From CAYQDR01 sp964416315 (GTDB lineage: Bacteria; Methylomirabilota; Methylomirabilia; Rokubacteriales; DASRDR01): 52,248 bases of DNA. Each line of letters starts with the position of its first letter. Position 1 is the stretch's first letter. Shown piece by piece: positions 1 to 9,022 of this stretch. The stretch lies in assembly GCA_964416315.1 (NCBI GenBank), contig CAYQDR010000020.1:1-52248 (forward strand). The letters are read 5' to 3'. The position numbers and the translations under genes are program-made. A model generated the notes under the pieces. That model did not search any database. It was not told where the DNA came from and saw nothing but the letters and a program-made list of their open reading frames with translations.

Positions 1-864
1 GTCCTTGAGGCCACGAGCCCTCGCTGGAAAGACCAGGCGGAGGCCCGGGGGATCCGGTACGAGGTAGTGAGAGAGCTCGGAGAGACCCCGGCTGTGGCCG
101 GCGACCCGTCGGAGCTCCGGGAGGCCCTCATGAACCTTGTCCTGAACGCCCTCGACGCGATGCCGGAGGGTGGCACGCTCTGCGTCCGGACGGCCTCAGT
201 TGAAGGATCGGTCGCCGTCACTGTCGCCGACACAGGGTGCGGGATGTCGGAGGAAGTGAGACAGCACGCCTTCGAACCGTTCTTCACGACCAAGGAGGCA
301 CAGAGCACGGGCCTGGGGCTGTCCGTGACGTACGGGATTCTGCGGCGGCACGGAGGCGAGATCGGAATCGAGACCCGGGAAGGGCAAGGAACGACCATCA
401 CTCTCCGCCTCCCTGCCGGGAAGGGTGCCGCAGCGGAGCGAGAGGAAGCGGCGCCGCTCGCCTCCCGACATGCCACCATCCTCGTCATCGACGATGAAGA
501 GGAGGTTCGGGCCGTCCTGGCCGAGATCCTGCTGGCCCAGGAGCATTCGGTCAGGACGGCCGCCAGCGGAAGAGAAGGGCTGAATCTCTTCCGCGACGGA
601 CGTTACGACCTGGTGCTGACTGACCTGGGGATGCCTGAGATGTCCGGCTGGCAGGTGGCGCAGGCCGTCAAGGAGCTCAGCCGGGACACCCAGGTGGTCC
701 TCGTCACCGGCTGGGGCGAAGAGCTGGATCCGGAGGCCGTCAGGAAAGGCTGGGCAGATTTCGTTCTCCCCAAGCCGTTTCTGGTGAATGAGTTGCTGGC
801 CGTGATCGCCCGGGCCCTGGAGCACCTCTCAGCGCCGCCGGATTCCGGAAACTCACCGCGTTGA
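1..864 (+). CDS. Hybrid histidine kinase, C-terminal part (HATPase + receiver), cut by window edge
   Basis: The reading frame is open from base 1, so the N-terminus lies outside the window; an internal GTG at 67 is not the true start. Visible parts, in order: the end of the HisKA region, then an HATPase domain with N-box (LREALMNLVLNALDAMPEGG), G1 box (DTGCGM), F box (FEPFFTTKE) and G2 box (GLGLSVTYG). A receiver domain follows, with acidic pair IDDEEE, phospho-acceptor Asp in LTDLGMP (about visible residue 208), a TGWG motif after the fourth strand and Lys in LPKPF. The same kinase-receiver arrangement recurs in several downstream genes. No output domain follows the receiver. The next gene starts 44 bases later on the same strand. 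Confidence 0.93.
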   Translation, partial: VLEATSPRWKDQAEARGIRYEVVRELGETPAVAGDPSELREALMNLVLNALDAMPEGGTLCVRTASVEGSVAVTVADTGCGMSEEVRQHAFEPFFTTKEAQSTGLGLSVTYGILRRHGGEIGIETREGQGTTITLRLPAGKGAAAEREEAAPLASRHATILVIDDEEEVRAVLAEILLAQEHSVRTAASGREGLNLFRDGRYDLVLTDLGMPEMSGWQVAQAVKELSRDTQVVLVTGWGEELDPEAVRKGWADFVLPKPFLVNELLAVIARALEHLSAPPDSGNSPR

Positions 865-908
865 GTCACCATCGGCGCAGGAACCTGATGAACACCAGGG
901 AGCCTTGA

Positions 909-2645
909 GTGTCGGGCGCCACGCAGAGCGCGGGGCAGGGCGGGCGGGGGCCGACCGGTCGGCGTCTGGGACAACTCCTGCTGGCTGAAGGCGTGATCAC
1001 CGCCGAGCAGCTGAACCGCGCGCTGGAGGAGCAGACTCGGAGCAACGATCGGCTCGGCGCCGTCCTCGTTCGCCTCGGCCTCCTCGTCGACGACCAGCTG
1101 GCCGATTTCCTTTCCCGTGTGCACGGGATCCCTTTGGCGGACCTCTCCAAACTGACCATCGACCCCGAGGTCGTGAGACTCGTTCCGGCTCGAATCGCGC
1201 GAAGGCACGAGGTGGTCGCCATAGACCGGACCGGCGGCTCGCTCACGCTCGCCACGGCGGACCCCCAGAACCTTCCCGCGTTGGATGACGTGGCGTTCGT
1301 GTCGGGCCTCCGCGTGGTCCCCGTGGTCGCTACGTCCTCGGCGATCCGTCGAGCCATCGAGCAGTGCTACGAGGCCCCTGACCTGGTCACGATGTCGGGT
1401 GTCGAAACTTCCGAGATCGAGCTGCTCCCCGGAGCCGAGCCGGAGGGTCCAGTCGACGTCGTAGAGCTCAAAGCCTCAGCCGACCAGCCCCCCGTCGTCC
1501 GGCTCGTGAACGTCATCCTGCTCGACGCGGTCCGGCGGGGCGCCTCCGACATCCACCTCCACCCGTCCGAGACGGTGCTGCGCGTCCGATACCGCGTCGA
1601 TGGGATGTTGTACGAGGCGCACTGTCTGCCCAAGCGGTTCGAGCTACCCGTCGTCTCGCGCATCAAGATCATGGCTAACCTTGACATCGCCGAACGCCGG
1701 CTCCCCCAGGATGGCCGGATCAACCTCCGCCGTAGCGCCCGCGACATCGACTTGCGTGTCAACACGCTGCCGACGGTCGTCGGCGAGAGCGTCTCGATCC
1801 GGATTCTGGACCGGCAGAAGCTCAAGCTCGACCTCGCCCAGCTCGGCTTCGATCCGTGGGGTCTCGAGCAGTTCCAGGAGGCCCTGCGGAGCACAAAAGG
1901 GATGATCCTGGTCACGGGACCGACCGGTTCCGGTAAGACGACGACCCTCTATTCGGCTCTTCAGAGCTTGAACTCGGTAGCCGTGAACATCGTGACCGTC
2001 GAGGATCCCGTGGAGTACCGCATGGAGCGCATCATTCAGATCGCGGTCAACGAGGAGATCGGACGAACCTTCGCCTCGGTCCTCCGGGCCTTCCTCCGCC
2101 ACGACCCCGACGTCGTCCTCGTCGGCGAGATGCGCGACCTGGAGACCGCCCAGATCGCCATCCAGGCGGCGTTGACCGGCCATCTGGTCCTGAGCACGCT
2201 GCACACGAACGACGGCGTGTCGACCATCGCCCGGCTCCTGGACATGAACGTCCCGGCCTTCCTCCTCGCGTCCACGCTGCGCCTCATCGTCGCCCAGCGT
2301 CTGGCGCGCATGATCTGCGTGGCGTGCAGGGAGCCATATGAGGTCGACGCGGCAAGCCTCGTGCTCCATGGCCATACGCCGCAAGCTCGCGGCCCGTGCC
2401 TCCTCTACCGCGGCAAGGGCTGTCGCGCCTGCAACTTCACGGGGATGAAGGGTCGGGTCGCCCTCTACGAGGTCATGCCATTCACCGAGGAAATCCGTGA
2501 CTTGATCTCCGGTCAAGCGCCGATCTCTCGAGTCCGCGAGGCGGCCCGGCAGCGCGGGGTGAAGACCCTGCGCGAGGCCGGCCTCACGAAGGTGATGGAG
2601 GGCATCGTGACCCTGGAGGAAGTTGTTCGTGTCACCGCCGAGTAG
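909..2645 (+). CDS. GspE/PilB-type type II secretion / type IV pilus assembly ATPase
   Basis: This is a hexameric motor ATPase that powers polymerisation of pilin or pseudopilin at the inner membrane. The GTG start is supported by AGGGAG at 897-902. Residues about 15-150 form an MshEN/T2SSE N-terminal domain, beginning GRRLGQLLLAEGVITAEQL. The ATPase core follows, with SDIHLHPSE, Walker A GPTGSGKTT near residue 337, the Asp-box VEDPVEY, Walker B PDVVLVGEMRD and the His-box LSTLHTNDG. A tetracysteine zinc module (CVAC and CRAC) sits near the C-terminus, as in GspE. The 578-residue length is normal for the family. It lies between histidine kinase genes, not in a pilus operon, so PilB and GspE cannot be separated from sequence alone. 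Confidence 0.93.
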   Translation: MSGATQSAGQGGRGPTGRRLGQLLLAEGVITAEQLNRALEEQTRSNDRLGAVLVRLGLLVDDQLADFLSRVHGIPLADLSKLTIDPEVVRLVPARIARRHEVVAIDRTGGSLTLATADPQNLPALDDVAFVSGLRVVPVVATSSAIRRAIEQCYEAPDLVTMSGVETSEIELLPGAEPEGPVDVVELKASADQPPVVRLVNVILLDAVRRGASDIHLHPSETVLRVRYRVDGMLYEAHCLPKRFELPVVSRIKIMANLDIAERRLPQDGRINLRRSARDIDLRVNTLPTVVGESVSIRILDRQKLKLDLAQLGFDPWGLEQFQEALRSTKGMILVTGPTGSGKTTTLYSALQSLNSVAVNIVTVEDPVEYRMERIIQIAVNEEIGRTFASVLRAFLRHDPDVVLVGEMRDLETAQIAIQAALTGHLVLSTLHTNDGVSTIARLLDMNVPAFLLASTLRLIVAQRLARMICVACREPYEVDAASLVLHGHTPQARGPCLLYRGKGCRACNFTGMKGRVALYEVMPFTEEIRDLISGQAPISRVREAARQRGVKTLREAGLTKVMEGIVTLEEVVRVTAE

Positions 2646-2724
2646 AGGGTCCTGACATCGGCTCTGGCGAATGCGACTGACACGGGACCCGACAAGAAAC
2701 GACTCCGGTCGCTGGGAAGGGATC

Positions 2725-4866
2725 GTGAAGCTGTTGCGCATCTTCTCTCGGACCCTTAACCTCCGGCAAGCGGCAGCTACTATCTTCGCCCTCACCGCGA
2801 TTCTCCCGTTGCTCGTGGTGCTTGTCGTCTTGTTACGCTCGCGACTGCACGAGAGGGCGGAACTGCAGCTGGGCTTGCTCTTGGCCACGGTGATTGCGCT
2901 GCTTGGATTTTTTCTATTGCGGCAGACGGTTGGTCGCATCTCTATGCTCGCGCGGGCAGTCAGGGGCTGGACGGTCGGCGAACGCACCCCGGTAAGACAC
3001 GCTGAGATGGCCACGCTGGCGGGCCTCGGCTCGCTGAACGAGATCCGTCAGATCGGTGAGGCGTTCGGTAGTCTGCTCGAGGAGTTGCGGGTGTCGTCGG
3101 GTCAGCTCGAGACCCTCGTCTTCAAGTTAGGCACCCTCAGCGAGATGGTGGAGCTGGCCGCACGGATTCCGAAAATGCAGGACCTGCTGGCTCTTACCCT
3201 CGAGCGTGCAAGGCGGGCGGTACGAGCAACGGCCGGGTCGATCATGCTCCTCGATCAGGACCGACAAACGCTCTGGACTGCTGCAGCCCTGGGGCTCGGC
3301 AAGGATGTTCTTGCCACCGTTGAGGTGCGCCTCGGCGAAGCCATTGCCGGGAGCGTGGCGCAGCGTGCGGAACCTGTCGTCGTTGACGACATGGAAAGAG
3401 ACTCCCGGTTCGGTGACGCCGAGAAGATCCAGTATGGCGGCGGCGCCTTCATCTGCATGCCGGTGCAGGCAGGGAACCGGGTCGTCGGTGTGGTAAACGT
3501 GGCACGAGGCCGCGAGGGCGGCGCTTCCGCCCCGCAGCCGTTCAGCGCCGCAGACCTTCAGTTCTTGACCGCGCTGATGACCTATGTGGGCTACGCCCTC
3601 GAGAACGCCCGGCTGCTCGAGGAGACCCAACAGTCCGCAGAACGCCTCCAAGAGCTCCTTGAAGACCTCAAGGCCGCGCAGACCCAGCTCGTCCAAGGAG
3701 AAACCCTCCGCGCCATCGGGCAGCTCGCGTCGGGGATGGCCCACCATCTGAACAACATTCTGACCGTGATCGTAGCCCGCATTCAGCTCTTGCGGAACAA
3801 GGTCTCGAACCCCGAGATCAGCGGCGTCCTCCAAGCCGTGGAGCGCGCAGGGTTGAAAGGGGCCGAGGTCGTTCGCGGGATCCAGGTGTTTAGCCGCTCG
3901 CGGGGCGGGGTTTCAGAACCGATTCCCCTGGATCTGAACCGACTCGCGCAGGAGGTGCTCGAGGTAACCCGGCCGCTGTGGGAGGTTGAGGCTCAGCTCC
4001 GTGGGGTCCAGATTTCCACGTCCCTGGAGGCCGGCCAAGTTCCGACGGTGACAGGCGACCCGGTGTCCCTGCGAGAAGCGCTCATGAATCTCATCCTCAA
4101 CGCGATCGACGCGCTACCTAACGGGGGGACGATCATGGTCAAGACGTGGACGTCCGAGGGCTGGGTCCATTGCTCTGTCGGGGACAACGGGGTGGGAATG
4201 TCGGAGGCAGTGCGGCGGCGGGCGCTTGAGCCCTTCTTCACCACGAAGGGACCGCAGCGTACCGGGCTTGGGCTGAGCGTGGCGTACGGAATCCTCCAGC
4301 CGTACGGCGGCGAGCTCGTGATCGAAAGCGACGAGGGCCGCGGCACGACTGTGACGTTGAGCTTGCCTGTCGGCTCGGCTACGTCGGCACCCCCGGGGGG
4401 CGCTCCTGGGCCGACTGGGTCACGACCCGCTCTCCGGATCCTCGTAGTTGACGACGAGCCCGAAGTCCTCGCGACTTTGGCGGAAGTGCTCGCCGCCCAG
4501 GGACACGTCGTCGTGGAGGCAGCCGGAGCCGGGGAGGCAGTGGCTTTTCTGGAGGCCGGGGAGACCGTGGATTTGGTGCTCACGGATCTGGTGATGCCAG
4601 GGATGACGGGTTGGGAGGTGGCGAGAGCTGTGAAGGCTCGCTGGCCCGATCTGCCGGTGGGCCTGATCACCGGATGGGGAGAGGGCAGAGAGGACGCGGA
4701 GGTGGCAGCAGAGAAGCGGAGCGCGGTCGACTTCGTGATCGCCAAGCCCATTGTGGTGCCCGCCCTACTCAGAGAGATCGCACGGGTCTTCGCCCAGCCA
4801 CGGGGCAGGTCGTCTGAACTTCGGCAACCGGGCCAGGTCATCTCCGATGAATCAGTGGCGGAGTAG
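2725..4866 (+). CDS. Membrane-anchored GAF hybrid histidine kinase with C-terminal receiver
   Basis: Two hydrophobic segments (about residues 18-45 and 55-75) anchor the protein. A HAMP-like linker, a GAF domain (about 150-310), a HisKA helix with H-box MAHHLNNILTVI (His near 340), an HATPase domain (DNGVGM, FEPFFTTKGP, GLGLSVAYG) and a receiver (VVDDEPEV, Asp in LTDLVMPGM near 620, ITGWGEG, AKPI) follow. The frame stays open back to an ATG at 2671, but GTG 2725 is preferred: it has GGAAGG just upstream and gives a natural MKLLRIFSRT start before the first membrane helix. The gene lies 79 bases after the ATPase and could share its transcript. It is the only kinase in the first 20 kb with clear transmembrane helices. 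Confidence 0.9.
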   Translation: MKLLRIFSRTLNLRQAAATIFALTAILPLLVVLVVLLRSRLHERAELQLGLLLATVIALLGFFLLRQTVGRISMLARAVRGWTVGERTPVRHAEMATLAGLGSLNEIRQIGEAFGSLLEELRVSSGQLETLVFKLGTLSEMVELAARIPKMQDLLALTLERARRAVRATAGSIMLLDQDRQTLWTAAALGLGKDVLATVEVRLGEAIAGSVAQRAEPVVVDDMERDSRFGDAEKIQYGGGAFICMPVQAGNRVVGVVNVARGREGGASAPQPFSAADLQFLTALMTYVGYALENARLLEETQQSAERLQELLEDLKAAQTQLVQGETLRAIGQLASGMAHHLNNILTVIVARIQLLRNKVSNPEISGVLQAVERAGLKGAEVVRGIQVFSRSRGGVSEPIPLDLNRLAQEVLEVTRPLWEVEAQLRGVQISTSLEAGQVPTVTGDPVSLREALMNLILNAIDALPNGGTIMVKTWTSEGWVHCSVGDNGVGMSEAVRRRALEPFFTTKGPQRTGLGLSVAYGILQPYGGELVIESDEGRGTTVTLSLPVGSATSAPPGGAPGPTGSRPALRILVVDDEPEVLATLAEVLAAQGHVVVEAAGAGEAVAFLEAGETVDLVLTDLVMPGMTGWEVARAVKARWPDLPVGLITGWGEGREDAEVAAEKRSAVDFVIAKPIVVPALLREIARVFAQPRGRSSELRQPGQVISDESVAE

Positions 4867-4895
4867 GAGGGCAGCCTGAGCGCAACAGGCTCGCG

Positions 4896-5087
4896 GTGGC
4901 GCGCCACGCCGTCGGGCGGCAGCGAGTCCGCCCCGGCCAAGTGGTCTGCGACACGGTCGAGCTTGTGGAGTGGGTGGCCCGGTGCCTGGAGGCGTTGGGC
5001 CACAAGGTCGTGGTGGCGGACCCGAACTTCGGGCCGATGTACGCCACGCGGAGCCGGAAGGTCAGGACCGATCGCCGGGACGCCCGT
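4896..5087 (+). pseudogene. IS110-family transposase N-terminal remnant
   Basis: The translation contains WVARCLEALGHKVVVADPNF followed by GPMYATRSRKVRTDRRDARA. This is the N-terminal DEDD-type region of IS110-family transposases, including the conserved K-TDRRDA box. Only about 55 recognisable residues remain and the rest of the transposase is missing. The frame then runs directly into unrelated DNA, so the long open frame 4896-5633 is a chimera and not one gene. No terminal repeats were recognised. Confidence 0.7.
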
Positions 5088-5341
5088 GCCCGGGACCAGG
5101 GCCCGTGTCTGGGCCTCGTGGCCCGGCTGCGCGCCCGGCCGGCGCTCCGAGGGCGGCCTCATCACCAGGCGCTGCACGGTCGGCGGATCGGTCGAGGGCG
5201 GGCGCGAGGAGTTCTCCCACGTCTGCCGCAGCTGCCCTTCCAACGCGGCGACCTTCGCCTCCAGCGCGGCACCCGCTCTCGCAGCTCCGCGTTGATCTGG
5301 AGGAGTTGCTCGATGACCCTGAGCTTCCTCCAAGGTCCGCG
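5088..5341 (-). pseudogene. IS66-family transposase N-terminal remnant, frameshifted
   Basis: Read on the minus strand, this stretch encodes a coiled-coil lead-in (LRVIEQLLQINAELRERV), then AALEAKVAALEGQLRQTWEN, SSRPPSTDPP and RPPSERRPGAQPGHEA. That is the conserved N-terminus of IS66-type transposases (NSSxPPSxD and KRxPGGQPGH motifs). The two parts lie in different frames: one base appears to be missing near 5274. The catalytic domain is absent. The fragment is sandwiched between an IS110 remnant and a truncated cobalamin gene. Confidence 0.75.
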
Positions 5342-5360
5342 GCCGTCTCACACCCCCAGC

Positions 5361-5633
5361 CAGAAGGAGCTCCAGCCCCTCAAGTCCTTCGTGCTGCCGG
5401 GGGGCGGCCGCGTCGGGGCCTTCCTCCACCAGGCCCGCACGGTCTGCCGGCGGGCCGAGCGCGAGATCCTGCGGCTCGCCCCTGCGGAGCCGCTTGGCGA
5501 GTGGCCGCTCAAGTACGTGAACCGGATGGGCGATCTCCTCTTCGTCCTCTCCCGGTGGGTGGCCAAGCGGCTCGGGGAGCGCGAGTACCTCTGGGAGCGC
5601 GGGCTCGAAGCCCACCGCCGGCCGCGGAAGTAG
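5361..5633 (+). pseudogene. Cob(I)alamin adenosyltransferase (PduO type), 5'-truncated
   Basis: About 90 residues match the C-terminal half of PduO-type ATP:cob(I)alamin adenosyltransferase: LKSFVLPGGGRV, then the helix HQARTVCRRAEREIL with the conserved R-x-x-C-R-R-A-E-R block, then YVNRMGDLLFVLSRW. The N-terminal ATP-binding P-loop-like region (TRTGDxG type) is missing and is replaced by transposase debris. The stop codon is intact. No start codon or ribosome site precedes the conserved block, so it is probably not functional. The truncation is best explained by insertion-sequence-associated deletion. Confidence 0.75.
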
Positions 5634-5645
5634 CCCCGGGCGCGG

Positions 5646-8600
5646 TCAGCCCGACGCCGGCTCCGCGGGCCGCCGATCGCCGCGGGCGAGCGCCCGCGCG
5701 ACCACGACGCTGACGTCGGCCGTCTCGAACGGCTTCGCCATCAGGAAGTCGACCCCGCGCCCGAGCGCCTCCGCCGGGTCGATCTGGTCGCTCCACCCGG
5801 TTACGAGCGCCACGGGCGTCCCCGGCCGCTCCAGCTTGACGAGCCGGGCGACCTCCCAGCCCGACATGCCGGGCATCCCGAGGTCCGTGAACACGAGGTC
5901 GAAGGACTCCGCCCGGACCTGCGCGACGCCCGCCTCGCCGTCCGCGCACGCCCTCACCGCGTGGCCCTGCGCTTCGAGGATCTCCGTGAGCACGTCCCGG
6001 ACCTCCGGCTCGTCCTCGACCACGAGGATGCGGGCGCCCGCGCGCGTCCGCGGGGATGGAGGCTGGCCGGGTGTGACTGCCGCGGCCGCCCGGGCCACCG
6101 GCAGACGGATCGTGAAGACGCTGCCGCGCCCGGGGGCGCCCTCGACGTCGATCTCGCCGCCGTGCCGCGTGACGATGCCGTAGACCACACTGAGGCCGAG
6201 CCCCGTACCCCGCTCGCCCTTCGTCGTGAAGAACGGGTCGAAGATTCGGCGCCGGACCTCCTCGCTCATCCCGACCCCCGTGTCGGCGATCACGCAGTAG
6301 ACCCACTCGCCCTCGACGCGCGTCTCGAGCGCGAGCCGCCCGCCGTCGGGCATGGCGTCGAGGGCGTTGAAGACGAGGTTCGTCAACGCCTCCCGCAGCT
6401 CCGCCGGGTCGCCCGCCACCTCCGCCACAGGCCGCGCCTCCACGTGGACCTCCACCCGGTGGCCGCGCGCCTGCACCTCGTCCTTCCAGCGCGAGCGCGT
6501 GAGCTCGACGACCTCCTCGACCACCGCGGTGAGGTCCACGGGCTGGAACGGCCGTGCCCGGCGCATTCGCGCGACCTCCTGGATGCGGCGGACGGTCTGC
6601 GCCCCGTCCATCGCTACCGTCTGGATCACGTCGAGGTGGCGCCGGAGCGCCGGGTCCCCGGCCTGGCGCAGGAGGAGCTGTGTCCGGCCGAGGATCACGG
6701 CCAGCATGTTGTTGAAGTCGTGGGCGACGCCGCCCGCCATCTCACCGAGCGCCCGGAGCTTCTCGGCCCGAACCAGCTGCTCCTGGGCGGAGGCCAGCTC
6801 GCCGTAGGCGCGGGTCCGCTCCTCGTAGAGGCGGGCGCTCCGGACGGCCAGGGCCGCGAGGCTCGCGATGTTCGAGAGGAGCCGCTCGTCGGCCTCGGTA
6901 AACGGACGCGCGGCGTCGCGGAGGGCGAGGACACCCCACACCCGATCGCCCGCGATCATCGGAACCCCGAGCCAGTTCCGGAAGCGGAGCAACTCGCGCA
7001 CGGGCTCGACCCCCTCCTGCCGGCAGGTCTCCGCATAGTCGCTCGTCCGGAGGGCCTGACGCCGCTGGACGACCACGCTCATGAGGCCGTGGCCGAAACG
7101 ATACCGGCGGTCCGGATTCGGGTCCGCCTCACCATCGAGCACGCGGAGAGCGACCTCGAACTCGCGCCGCTCCTCGTCGTAGAACAGGATCGCGATGTTC
7201 CGGGCGTCGAGCACGCGTCCGACCTCCCGGTGGATGGCCTGGACGAGCTCGGCGACGTCGAGCTGCCCCGTGACCGCGCGGGAGAGCTCGTAGAGGACGG
7301 ACAGCTCCTCGAGCTTCCGCTGGTTCTCCTGGAAGAGGCGGGCGTTCTCGATCGCCGCGCCGGCCTGGCTCGCCATCGCCTCGACGAGGGTCAGCTCCCG
7401 GTCCGAGAACTCGCGTGCCCGTTCCCACCACACCGCGAGGAGGGCCCCGATCAGCCGGTCCCGCACGACGATGGGCGCGAAGAGCTGAGTCCGGTGCCGC
7501 GCGACAGCCTTGAGCGAGGCCGGGATCCGCGGATCCCCCGGGACGTCGCTCGACGCCATCACGCGCCGTCGGGCGATCGCCTCGGCGTAGAAGGGGGTCG
7601 TCTCGAGGTCGATCCAGGTCCGCCGAACCGGCTCCAGGAACACCGGCGGGACGTGGTAGCCCGCGAAAGGCTCGAGGTGGCCGCTGGCCGGGTTCGCCAG
7701 CCAGACTCCGACCGAGTCGCACTCGATCGTCCGCGCCACCTCGCGCAGGAAGTGGCGGAGGAGCGGCTGGAGGTCGAGGGTCGCGCTCAGCGCGCGGGCA
7801 GCGCTCAGGAGGGTCTCGGCCTCCTGGAGCTTCTCCCGCGTCTGGCGGGCGAGGTCGGCGTTCTCGAGCGCGAGCCCGACCTGGGACGCGACACCCTCGA
7901 TGAGGCGGAGGTCCGCGGGCGTGAAGGTCCGGCCGGGCGTCCACCAGACGAGGAACAGCCCACCGGCGACCTCGCCCCGGACCGGAGTCGGCGTGAAGAG
8001 CAGGGCACCCGGGCGGATCGTCCCGAGGAACTCCTGGTCGAACCGCGGGTCGCTCGCGTAGTCGGAGGTCCAGACCGGTCGCCGCGACTCCCACGCCTCC
8101 CCGAGGAACGCGAACCGCGCGAGGGGGAACGGCGTCCGGAGGAACGTCTCGAGGCGATCTTTCGGCACGCGGTAGCCGGCAATCGGGACCAGCGCCTCCC
8201 GGCGCGCGTCGAGGAAGTACGCCCCGACCATGTCGGCCTGGAACGCCCGGGCGACCGCCCGGGCGACGCGCCGCATCGCCTCGTCCGTCGGCAGGTTCCG
8301 CGACAGGACCTGGCTCACCTCCCGGAGGGTCTCGCTCTCCCGCAGGCGCTCGCGGGTTTCCTCGAACAGCCGCGCGTTCTCAAGCGCGAGCGCCGCCTGG
8401 TCGGCGAACGTCTGGGCGAGGCGAATGTCCTCGCCGTCGAACTCCCGACCCGCCCGGTCGCCCACTGTGAGCGCGCCGATGACGCGGTCCTGGACGATGA
8501 GCGGCACGGCGAGGAAGGCGCGGAAGGGTGCGTGCTCGAGAAGGGTCCGCATCTCGGGCGCGTACGCGACGCGCGGGTCGGCCAGGAGGTCCGGCGTGAC

Positions 8601-8870
8601 CACGGGCCGGCGCTCGCGGACGGCAAGCCCGGCGACCCCCGTCCCCTGCGGCAAGACCAGGTTCTGGCCGAAGCTCTCGCCGGGGGTGACGGCCAGCCCC
8701 ACGAGGTTCTCGGACGCCGGCTCCAGTCGGTAGAGGGCCGCGACCTGGACACCGAGCAGGGCGCGGAGGCTCTCGGCGATCCGGTGCTCGACCTCCTCGC
8801 GATGCAGCGACTGCGAGATGAGCTGCTCCCGGACCCCCCGCGCCTCCGTTCCGCCCTCCCCCGTGGCCAC
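5646..8870 (-). CDS. Soluble multi-GAF hybrid histidine kinase with C-terminal receiver
   Basis: This 1074-residue cytoplasmic sensor has no membrane helices. Four GAF-type modules run roughly 22-170, 190-340, 355-510 and 520-680; each ends in the usual helix with ALENARL-like sequence. HisKA follows with H-box GVAHDFNNMLAVILGRTQLL (His near 715), then HATPase (LREALTNLVFNALDAM, DTGVGM, FDPFFTTKGE, GLGLSVVYG), then a receiver (VVEDEPEV, Asp in FTDLGMPGM near 995, VTGWSDQ, AKPF). The start is GTG at 8870. It is divergent from the next kinase across 152 bases. The GAF ligands cannot be told from sequence. No cognate regulator is adjacent. Confidence 0.92.
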   Translation of the reverse strand: MATGEGGTEARGVREQLISQSLHREEVEHRIAESLRALLGVQVAALYRLEPASENLVGLAVTPGESFGQNLVLPQGTGVAGLAVRERRPVVTPDLLADPRVAYAPEMRTLLEHAPFRAFLAVPLIVQDRVIGALTVGDRAGREFDGEDIRLAQTFADQAALALENARLFEETRERLRESETLREVSQVLSRNLPTDEAMRRVARAVARAFQADMVGAYFLDARREALVPIAGYRVPKDRLETFLRTPFPLARFAFLGEAWESRRPVWTSDYASDPRFDQEFLGTIRPGALLFTPTPVRGEVAGGLFLVWWTPGRTFTPADLRLIEGVASQVGLALENADLARQTREKLQEAETLLSAARALSATLDLQPLLRHFLREVARTIECDSVGVWLANPASGHLEPFAGYHVPPVFLEPVRRTWIDLETTPFYAEAIARRRVMASSDVPGDPRIPASLKAVARHRTQLFAPIVVRDRLIGALLAVWWERAREFSDRELTLVEAMASQAGAAIENARLFQENQRKLEELSVLYELSRAVTGQLDVAELVQAIHREVGRVLDARNIAILFYDEERREFEVALRVLDGEADPNPDRRYRFGHGLMSVVVQRRQALRTSDYAETCRQEGVEPVRELLRFRNWLGVPMIAGDRVWGVLALRDAARPFTEADERLLSNIASLAALAVRSARLYEERTRAYGELASAQEQLVRAEKLRALGEMAGGVAHDFNNMLAVILGRTQLLLRQAGDPALRRHLDVIQTVAMDGAQTVRRIQEVARMRRARPFQPVDLTAVVEEVVELTRSRWKDEVQARGHRVEVHVEARPVAEVAGDPAELREALTNLVFNALDAMPDGGRLALETRVEGEWVYCVIADTGVGMSEEVRRRIFDPFFTTKGERGTGLGLSVVYGIVTRHGGEIDVEGAPGRGSVFTIRLPVARAAAAVTPGQPPSPRTRAGARILVVEDEPEVRDVLTEILEAQGHAVRACADGEAGVAQVRAESFDLVFTDLGMPGMSGWEVARLVKLERPGTPVALVTGWSDQIDPAEALGRGVDFLMAKPFETADVSVVVARALARGDRRPAEPASG

Positions 8871-9000
8871 CGCCCCGTCGCCTCCCCGAGGTCTCCGCCT
8901 GTGGCCCCCGATTATGGCACAGGGGTCGGGTCCGGCCCGCGGATTGGCGGGCGGGCCAGGCGGGCCAGGGCGGTCCCTGGTGGCCTCCCGACGCCGGGAC

Positions 9001-9006
9001 TATAAT
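9001..9006 (+). promoter_or_regulatory. Candidate -10 element (TATAAT) for the downstream kinase
   Basis: A perfect TATAAT lies 16 bases before the ATG at 9023 in otherwise GC-rich DNA, followed by a G-run (CGGGGGG) that may serve as ribosome site. No convincing -35 hexamer is seen 16-18 bases upstream, so the assignment rests on the -10 alone. Confidence 0.45.
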
Positions 9007-9022
9007 CCGCGGGGGGCATTTC

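Noticed and set aside
5961..9005. Very long plus-strand open frame opposite the multi-GAF kinase
   Set aside because: It is the antisense shadow of a GC-rich gene; the product is Arg/Pro-rich low-complexity sequence with no domain, whereas the minus frame gives four GAF domains, HisKA, HATPase and a receiver.
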